Shown here piece by piece: positions 1 through 3,951 of a stretch of DNA of 5,154 nt (within the stretch, counting starts at the first letter, position 1; the number at the start of each line of letters is the position of its first letter). This DNA comes from DATDOO01 sp035293245 (GTDB taxonomy: Bacteria; Pseudomonadota; Gammaproteobacteria; Methylococcales; Methylococcaceae): contig DATDOO010000142.1 of NCBI GenBank assembly GCA_035293245.1, forward strand, positions 1 through 5,154, written 5' to 3'. The notes beneath the pieces were generated by a model. The model was not told where the DNA came from. It did no database searches and saw nothing but the letters and a program-made list of their open reading frames with translations. The translations under genes were made by a program, and so were the position numbers.

Positions 1-219
1 CAAGGAGTCCAGTTCCAGGGGGAAATCCAGGCGCGACAGAAGATGGCCGGCGAAGATCACCCCGCCGTTGAGCACCGTCAGCACCAGCGGGTTGCTGGAA
101 TTCAGCCGGGCCGTGATGTCCGCGGCCATCCGGTCGATGGCCCGCTCCACTTCCTGCGGACTGTACAGGCGCTCGGCGTGCTCGCGCACCGAACGGATTT
201 CCTCCAGGGTGACGGTCAT
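1..219 (-). CDS. Hypoxanthine/guanine phosphoribosyltransferase family protein, N-terminal part (cut by the window edge)
   Basis: The first 73 codons of a minus-strand gene are visible; the rest lies beyond base 1. The translation starts MTVTLEEIRSVREHAERLYS and has a hydrophobic strand with VLNGG at about residues 49-53, followed by a GHLLSRL helix and the DFPLELD segment. This is the typical N-terminal half of the type I phosphoribosyltransferase core seen in hypoxanthine-guanine phosphoribosyltransferases, which salvage purine bases with PRPP in the cytoplasm. The PRPP-binding loop that would settle the assignment is outside the window. The ATG at 219 overlaps the nagZ stop (ATGA), and a GGAGA lies 7 nt upstream inside the end of nagZ, so the two genes are probably co-transcribed and translationally coupled. 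Another purine or pyrimidine phosphoribosyltransferase is possible, but the hypoxanthine type is the best fit. Confidence 0.82.
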   Translation of the reverse strand, partial: MTVTLEEIRSVREHAERLYSPQEVERAIDRMAADITARLNSSNPLVLTVLNGGVIFAGHLLSRLDFPLELDSL

Positions 220-1259
220 GCGTTTGTCTCCGCAAGAATTTGGATGGCCCGGGCGGTTTCCCGCCATTCCACACCGGCCAACAGTTCGCGCCGCTCGATC
301 CGGCCTCGGCCGCGCATGGCCGACAGCCGGCGCGCGCGGGTTGCGTCCTCTGCCGTTCCCACGGTGTCGAGCACTTCGGGGATGGCTTCCGGGCGGTTGC
401 AGACCGGCAGCATGTCGCAACCGGCGTCCAAAGCAAGGCGGGTGCGCTCGGCGTAACTTCCCGCGGCGGCCGCGCCTTCCATGGACAAATCGTCGCTGAA
501 AATCGCGCCCTGGAAACCCAGCCGCCCGCGCAGCACCTCGCCCAGCCAGAAGCGGGAAAAGCCGGCGGGTTGGTCGTCCACCGCCGGGTAGACGACGTGG
601 GCGGGCATGATGCCTTCCAATCCGGCCGCGATCAACGCGGGATAGGGATGGACATCGCGCGCCAGAAGGTCGGCCAGCGGCCGCCCGTCGACGGGCAACG
701 CCAGGTGCGAATCCGCCGCCACGCCGCCGTGACCGGGGAAGTGCTTGGCCACCGCAGCCATGCCGGCGCGCTTCATGCCGCGCTGGAAGGCCAGCGCCAG
801 CCGGGTTACGGCTTCCGCGTCGCGGGCGAAGGCGCGGTTGCCGATGATTTCGCTCACCCCGGAGTCCACGTCCACCACGGGCGCGAAGCTGAAGTCCACG
901 TCCAGGGCGCGCAGTTCCGCCGCCATCAGCCAGCCGCCCTTTTTCGCCAGTTCCGCCGCGCGTTCCATATCGCCGCCGCACGTTTGCAGATAGTGCGCCG
1001 CCGGGGGCAGGCGGGTGAAGCCGTCGCGGAAGCGTTGCACCCGTCCGCCTTCGTGATCGACGGCGACCAGCAATTCGCCGGCGCGCGCGCGGCGAATCCC
1101 GGCGACCAGCGCGGCAAGCTGTTCAGGGTTTTGGTAATTGCGGGTGAACAGAATGACGCCGCCGGCGGCCGGGTGGCGCAGCCATTCGCGTTCGTCCGTT
1201 TCCAGCGCCGCGCCGCGTAAATCCAGCATCACGGGTCCGGGGGCCAGGGGCCGGGTCAT
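216..1259 (-). CDS. nagZ: Beta-N-acetylhexosaminidase NagZ (GH3)
   Basis: This 347-residue protein is a full-length proteobacterial NagZ. It removes N-acetylglucosamine from 1,6-anhydroMurNAc-peptides in the cytoplasm during peptidoglycan recycling. No signal peptide is present, as expected. Visible family marks are AVDHEGGRVQR (about 66-76), IIGNRAF (138-144), KHFPGHG (172-178), the D-S-H of the mobile catalytic loop (D183, H185, the general acid/base dyad) and FSDDLSM (254-260), whose first Asp, D256, is the expected nucleophile. The start ATG at 1259 has GGAG (1268-1265) 5 nt upstream and gives the usual N-terminus ending in GPVMLDL. A perfect TATAAT lies 33-38 nt upstream of the start. 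The stop overlaps the start of the phosphoribosyltransferase gene. In several Gram-negatives NagZ products also signal AmpC induction; no ampR/ampC is in view here. Confidence 0.97.
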   Translation of the reverse strand: MTRPLAPGPVMLDLRGAALETDEREWLRHPAAGGVILFTRNYQNPEQLAALVAGIRRARAGELLVAVDHEGGRVQRFRDGFTRLPPAAHYLQTCGGDMERAAELAKKGGWLMAAELRALDVDFSFAPVVDVDSGVSEIIGNRAFARDAEAVTRLALAFQRGMKRAGMAAVAKHFPGHGGVAADSHLALPVDGRPLADLLARDVHPYPALIAAGLEGIMPAHVVYPAVDDQPAGFSRFWLGEVLRGRLGFQGAIFSDDLSMEGAAAAGSYAERTRLALDAGCDMLPVCNRPEAIPEVLDTVGTAEDATRARRLSAMRGRGRIERRELLAGVEWRETARAIQILAETNA

Positions 1260-1291
1260 GCACGCTCCAAGTCCGATTAAGATGAAACTTC

Positions 1292-1297
1292 ATTATA
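1292..1297 (-). promoter_or_regulatory. Candidate -10 element for nagZ (TATAAT)
   Basis: On the minus strand this is a perfect sigma70-type TATAAT in an otherwise GC-rich gap. Initiation about 7 nt downstream would give a leader of roughly 25 nt ending in the nagZ ribosome binding site. No good -35 hexamer is seen at 16-19 bp spacing (the bases there are GC-rich), so the promoter would be weak or activator-dependent. Confidence 0.45.
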
Positions 1298-1299
1298 CT
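1294..1299 (+). promoter_or_regulatory. Candidate -10 element for the FliL-like gene (TATACT)
   Basis: TATACT matches the -10 consensus at 5 of 6 positions and overlaps the minus-strand TATAAT by 4 bp. A start near 1306 would leave a leader of about 54 nt before the ATG at 1360. No convincing -35 is visible at the normal distance. The alternative GATAAT at 1337-1342 would start transcription inside the ribosome binding site and is less likely. Confidence 0.3.
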
Positions 1300-1343
1300 A
1301 GCCGGAGTTCCCGCCCGGCTTCCGGCTCAAATCATCGATAATT

Positions 1344-1348
1344 GGAGG
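1344..1348 (+). promoter_or_regulatory. Ribosome binding site (GGAGG) that sets the FliL-like start
   Basis: GGAGG lies 11 nt before the ATG at 1360. The upstream in-frame TTG at 1342 overlaps this motif and so cannot use it. Starting at 1360 also puts a clean signal peptide at the N-terminus. Confidence 0.65.
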
Positions 1349-1359
1349 ATCGTCCAGTC

Positions 1360-1797
1360 ATGCGAAAGATCAGTGTGTTCCTGTTGGCCTTGATGTTGAG
1401 CCTGGGCGCCGTGGCAAAGGAGGAGGAACACGGCGGCGGCGGGCACGATGGCGGCGAGACGAAGGAAGGCGAAGCCGCCGCGCCCGCGCTCGAATACCTG
1501 CCGCTGGAGCCGCCGCTGGTGGTCAATCTGCAAGGGCAGAAGCGCTATCTGAAGGCGGACGTCCAGTTGCTGATCGAGGGCGCGGAAAACCTCAAGCGCA
1601 TCAAGGAACAGATGCCGGTCATCCGCCACGCGCTGATTCTCCTCATGAGCGAGCGCGACCCGGCAACCCTGGCCAACGGTGAGGAGCGGGAAAAGCTCCG
1701 CGCCGCAACGCTCAACGAAATCCGCGCTGCACTGGAGAAATATTCCAACAGCGAAGGACTCAAGGACGTGTTTTTCGCCAACTTCCTGGTTCAGTAA
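1360..1797 (+). CDS. Secreted FliL-domain protein (FliL family, non-flagellar context)
   Basis: This 145-residue protein begins with MRKISVFLLALMLSLGAVA, a signal peptide with an A-V-A cleavage site after residue 19, although it could also stay as a membrane anchor. A charged linker rich in His, Gly and Glu follows (about 20-42). The FliL domain runs from about 45 to the end: LEPPLVVNL (49-57), RYLKADVQL (62-70), a helix containing PVIRHALILLMS (86-97), and the C-terminal FFANFLVQ, which matches the typical FliL ending. FliL proteins sit near the flagellar stator and modulate torque. Here no flagellar gene is in view and the next gene is an FmdB-type zinc ribbon, so a periplasmic, possibly non-motility role is an inference. 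The gene ends 28 nt before fmdB with no terminator between them, so they probably share a transcript. Family membership is fairly sure; function is not. Confidence 0.85.
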   Translation: MRKISVFLLALMLSLGAVAKEEEHGGGGHDGGETKEGEAAAPALEYLPLEPPLVVNLQGQKRYLKADVQLLIEGAENLKRIKEQMPVIRHALILLMSERDPATLANGEEREKLRAATLNEIRAALEKYSNSEGLKDVFFANFLVQ

Positions 1798-1825
1798 CCC
1801 TTTTCACTTTATTCAATCAAGAGAC

Positions 1826-2038
1826 ATGCCTACCTACGATTACCGTTGCCAGTCCTGCGGTCACGAATTCACCGTCATGCACAAGATCAGCGACCCGGCG
1901 CCCGAATGCCCCGAATGCCGCGGCGAAGCGCGCAAGAAGCTCTGCGCCCCGGCGGTGCACGGCAAGGATAGCGGCAGCAAAGCCGCTTCCGTTCCGGTCA
2001 GTTGCGGGATGGGGGGCTGTTGTCCCCATGCGCATTAA
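1826..2038 (+). CDS. FmdB-family zinc-ribbon protein
   Basis: This 70-residue protein opens with MPTYDYRC, the hallmark of the FmdB putative regulatory protein family. C8-x-x-C11 and C28-x-x-C31 form one zinc ribbon, with C-G-H-E-F and C-P-E-C around them. The family is named after a protein linked to formamidase regulation in a methylotroph; its molecular role is not settled. After the ribbon comes a Lys/Ser linker and a Cys/His-rich tail (C60, C65, C66, H68, H70). Only a weak AGAG precedes the ATG, which suits translation following the FliL-like gene. The final codons (His, stop) coincide with the left end of the proposed mobile element at 2033, so the present ending may not be the ancestral one: without the element the gene would end Ala-Cys-stop, with the same length of 70 residues. 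Confidence 0.88.
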   Translation: MPTYDYRCQSCGHEFTVMHKISDPAPECPECRGEARKKLCAPAVHGKDSGSKAASVPVSCGMGGCCPHAH

Positions 2039-2094
2039 CGGTCATGGCGCTCGCGTTTCCCAAAAATATGAAAGACGCGCTCGCCATGACTGTT
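2037..2094. repeat. Inverted repeat / hairpin 1 overlapping the fmdB stop codon
   Basis: GTCATGGCG (2041-2049) and CGCCATGAC (2082-2090) are perfect inverted copies. They extend outward as AAC/GTT with one G-U pair, and inward as GCGT/ACGC after a 3-nt mismatch. The loop is A-rich (2057-2074). No T-tract follows, so it does not look like an intrinsic terminator, although it may shield the fmdB mRNA end. Confidence 0.7.
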
Positions 2095-2121
2095 GGTTTC
2101 CGGGCTTTCCTGCCCGGAACC
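2095..2121. repeat. Inverted repeat / hairpin 2
   Basis: TTCCGGGC (2098-2105) and GCCCGGAA (2112-2119) form a perfect 8-bp stem around a 6-nt loop. GG/CC extends it to about 10 bp with one bulged T. It abuts hairpin 1 directly. Confidence 0.7.
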
Positions 2122-2128
2122 TTGCAGG

Positions 2129-2141
2129 CGAGCTGCGCTCG
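2129..2141. repeat. Short inverted repeat / hairpin 3
   Basis: CGAGC and GCTCG pair around a TGC loop. On its own this 5-bp stem would be unremarkable; it is listed because it continues the chain of hairpins within the element. Confidence 0.4.
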
Positions 2142-2143
2142 AC

Positions 2144-2166
2144 CAAAACCGTTCCAGACGGTTTTG
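2144..2166. repeat. Inverted repeat / hairpin 4
   Basis: CAAAACCGT (2144-2152) and ACGGTTTTG (2158-2166) are perfect 9-bp inverted copies with a 5-nt loop, TCCAG. The T-run is within the stem, so a terminator reading is possible only in part. Confidence 0.65.
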
Positions 2167-2206
2167 TCCCTCAGCCCGACCCGCTCCCGGAGGGAGAGGG
2201 GGACAA
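2164..2206. repeat. Inverted repeat / hairpin 5 with a CTCCCGGAGGGAG core
   Basis: CTCCC (2184-2188) and GGGAG (2192-2196) pair around GGA. The stem continues as CCC/GGG (2180-2182 with 2198-2200) past one mismatch. An alternative outer stem is TTGTCCC (2164-2170) with GGGACAA (2200-2206). The core resembles a CTCTCCCGGAGGGAGAG-type hairpin that I recall as a frequent intergenic repeat in proteobacterial genomes. The outer stem shares three bases with hairpin 4, so the two compete. Confidence 0.65.
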
Positions 2207-2233
2207 CGTTGCCGCGCCTTTCCCGTTAATGGC

Positions 2234-3079
2234 GTGCTGAGCTACCGCCATTCCTTCCACGCCGGCAACTTTGCCGACGTCCTCAAGCACGCCGTTCTTG
2301 TCCTGCTGCTGGAAGCGCTGCAGCGCAAGGACAAGCCGTTTTTCTACCTGGATACCCACGCCGGCGCGGGGCGTTACGATCTCAACGCCCCGGCGGCGCA
2401 AAAAAACCGCGAATTCGCGGACGGCATCGAGCGCATCCTCTCCCGCAGCGACGCTCCGCCCGAACTGGCCGGCTACCTTGCCGCCGTGCGGTCGTCGCAA
2501 GGCCAGGGCAGGCGCTTGCGCCACTATCCGGGTTCGCCTTACATCGCACGGCGACATCTCAGGCCCGGCGACCGCATGGCGCTGACGGAACTGCATCCCA
2601 GCGATTTTGCGGCACTGAGGGGATTATTCGCTGGCGATCGACAGGTCCAGGTGGAAAACGAGGACGGTTATCAGGCGGTCAAAGCCTTGCTGCCGCCGCG
2701 CGAACGCCGCGGCCTGGTTCTGTTCGACCCGGCCTTCGAACGCCGGGAGGAAAACACCCGTCTGCTCGAAGCCCTGCAAAACGCCCATCGCCGCTGGGCA
2801 AGCGGCACCTTCGCCCTGTGGCTGCCGATCCAATCCAGCGACACGCACGCCGCGTTCTTGCGCCGGGTTCGGGCAACCGGCATTGCCAATATTCTCCAGG
2901 CCGAATTGACCATCGCCCCGGAATCGCCGCTGCTCGGACTGTGCGGCACGGCAATGCTGGTGGTGAATCCGCCGTGGAAGCTAGACGAACAACTCAACCG
3001 CCTGCTGCCCTGGCTGTGGCAAGCGCTTTCCCGGCATGGGCTGGGGGGCTGGCGGGTGGAGTGGCTGGCAGCGAAGTGA
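2234..3079 (+). CDS. rlmJ: 23S rRNA (adenine(2030)-N6)-methyltransferase RlmJ
   Basis: The 281-residue product aligns over its whole length, from memory, with E. coli RlmJ (280 residues), which methylates A2030 of 23S rRNA using S-adenosylmethionine. Marks are LSYRHSFHAGNFADVLKH (2-19, with Y4, H6 and K18), the SAM-binding DTHAGAGRY (40-48), TELHPSD (118-124, the acidic residue E119 of the SAM site), and the C-terminal VVNPPWKL. Motif IV reads D165-P-A-F rather than the usual DPPY. The GTG at 2234 is chosen because it places LSYRHSF immediately after the start, as in E. coli; longer in-frame readings add residues coded by the hairpin element. No Shine-Dalgarno sequence lies within 15 nt of this GTG. 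gloB follows 12 nt after the stop, so the two are probably co-transcribed. Confidence 0.95.
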   Translation: MLSYRHSFHAGNFADVLKHAVLVLLLEALQRKDKPFFYLDTHAGAGRYDLNAPAAQKNREFADGIERILSRSDAPPELAGYLAAVRSSQGQGRRLRHYPGSPYIARRHLRPGDRMALTELHPSDFAALRGLFAGDRQVQVENEDGYQAVKALLPPRERRGLVLFDPAFERREENTRLLEALQNAHRRWASGTFALWLPIQSSDTHAAFLRRVRATGIANILQAELTIAPESPLLGLCGTAMLVVNPPWKLDEQLNRLLPWLWQALSRHGLGGWRVEWLAAK

Positions 3080-3091
3080 AGGCCGAACGCC

Positions 3092-3862
3092 ATGTTGCAT
3101 ATCGAGATTCTGCCCGCCCTGGCGGACAACTACATCTATCTCCTCCGCGAGCCCAAGTCCGGCGAAACGGCGGCGGTCGATCCCGCCGACGCGCAAGTCG
3201 TGCTGGACGCGCTACGGCAGCGCGGCTGGAAATTGACGTACGTTCTCAACACCCACCACCACGCCGATCACGTCGACGGCAACCGGCGCCTCAAGGCGGA
3301 AACCGGTTGCCGCATCGTCGGTGCGCAAAGCGATGCGGCGCGTATACCCGGCCTCGATCTCGGCGTGGCCGAAGGGGAAATCCTGATGCTCGGCAACGCC
3401 GAGGCGCGCATTCTCGATCTGTCCGGCCACACGCGGGGACACATCGGCTTCTGGTTTCCGGAAGAGGAAGCGGTGTTTTGCGGCGACACCCTGTTCAGTC
3501 TGGGCTGCGGGCGTCTGTTCGAAGGGTCCGCCGACGAGATGTGGCGCTCGCTGGGCAAGCTGGCCGGCCTGCCGCCGGCCACGCGCATTTATTGCGCCCA
3601 CGAATACACCGAGGCCAACGGCCGTTTTGCCCTGACCCTGGAACCGGACAACCCCGCCTTGCAGCAACGGCTGAGCGAGGTGCGGGCGTTGCGGGCGCGC
3701 CATCTGCCCACCCTGCCGGTGACCGTGGCCCAGGAACTGGCCGCCAACCCTTTCCTGCGCCCGCACAGCGTTGCGATTCGCCGGACGCTGGGAATGGAAG
3801 GCGAGCCGGAGGTGGCGGTCTTTGCTGCCATCCGCCGCCGCAAGGATCAATTCCGCGGCTGA
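3092..3862 (+). CDS. gloB: Hydroxyacylglutathione hydrolase (glyoxalase II)
   Basis: This 256-residue metallo-beta-lactamase-fold enzyme hydrolyses S-D-lactoylglutathione to D-lactate and glutathione, the second step of methylglyoxal detoxification in the cytoplasm. The binuclear metal site is complete: T54-H-H-H-A-D-H60 (H55 and H57 for metal 1, D59 and H60 for metal 2), H113 in SGHTRGH, the bridging D132 in CGDTLF, and H170 in CAHEYT. The C-terminal R248-x-x-K251-D-Q-F matches the glutathione-binding end of the family, which separates it from general MBL hydrolases. Length is normal. The residue after V61 is Asp where many homologues have Gly (HVDGN instead of HVGGN). GAAGG, overlapping the rlmJ stop, lies 9 nt before the ATG and supports coupling to rlmJ. 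Confidence 0.96.
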   Translation: MLHIEILPALADNYIYLLREPKSGETAAVDPADAQVVLDALRQRGWKLTYVLNTHHHADHVDGNRRLKAETGCRIVGAQSDAARIPGLDLGVAEGEILMLGNAEARILDLSGHTRGHIGFWFPEEEAVFCGDTLFSLGCGRLFEGSADEMWRSLGKLAGLPPATRIYCAHEYTEANGRFALTLEPDNPALQQRLSEVRALRARHLPTLPVTVAQELAANPFLRPHSVAIRRTLGMEGEPEVAVFAAIRRRKDQFRG

Positions 3863-3927
3863 AAAACTTCAGGTTGCAATCGCCGGGAGAATTCATCAAG
3901 AATATGAAGGCTCACCAACCAGAATAA

Positions 3928-3951
3928 CAGCCCCAGGCTGAGGAGGAGACC
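3928..3951 (+). promoter_or_regulatory. Small hairpin and strong ribosome binding site in the peroxidase leader
   Basis: CAGCC (3928-3932) and GGCTG (3936-3940) form a 5-bp stem ending directly before AGGAGG (3941-3946), which lies 5 nt from the ATG at 3952. The binding site is the strongest in the window, suggesting high peroxidase expression. No convincing promoter is visible in the 89-nt gap after gloB; TTGCAA (3874-3879) with AAGAAT (3898-3903) is only a weak pair. The regulatory role of the hairpin is unproven. Confidence 0.45.

Larger units (their letters stand above)
2033..2231. mobile_element. Putative MITE-like element between fmdB and rlmJ
   Basis: The ends are imperfect inverted repeats of 18 bp. 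The left end, CATTAACGGTCATGGCGC (2033-2050), matches the reverse complement of the right end (2214-2231) at 15 of 18 positions, and the outermost 9 are perfect. The flanking bases are GCG on both sides (2030-2032 and 2232-2234), a possible 3-bp target duplication. The 199-bp interior holds no plausible gene but five hairpins in a row. Excision with one GCG would restore an fmdB/rlmJ overlap (GTGCTGA), which independently supports these exact boundaries. A 3-bp duplication in GC-rich DNA is weak evidence alone. I cannot assign an IS family, and copies elsewhere in the genome cannot be seen from here. A composite REP-like intergenic repeat is the main alternative. Confidence 0.6.

Noticed and set aside
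240..1220. 326-codon open frame on the plus strand opposite nagZ
   Set aside because: It is antisense to an unmistakable nagZ with intact catalytic motifs, shows no recognisable domain, and such shadows are common in GC-rich DNA.
1342..1359. TTG start 18 nt upstream for the FliL-like protein
   Set aside because: The TTG overlaps the GGAGG ribosome binding site, and the extra residues would spoil the signal peptide.
2037..2206. CRISPR array or tandem repeat
   Set aside because: The hairpins differ in sequence and spacing; there is no repeated unit with spacers.
2093..2233. Upstream N-terminal extension of RlmJ (47 extra residues)
   Set aside because: The extension is encoded by the hairpin element, has no family similarity, and the family start aligns with the GTG at 2234.
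3281..3292. Asp in place of Gly in the GloB motif HVDGN
   Set aside because: All metal ligands are present and this position varies in the metallo-beta-lactamase family, so I see no sign of altered function.
2818..3927. 369-codon plus-strand frame spanning the end of rlmJ, all of gloB and the peroxidase leader
   Set aside because: It is an Arg-rich out-of-frame shadow of two well-supported genes, with no domain of its own.
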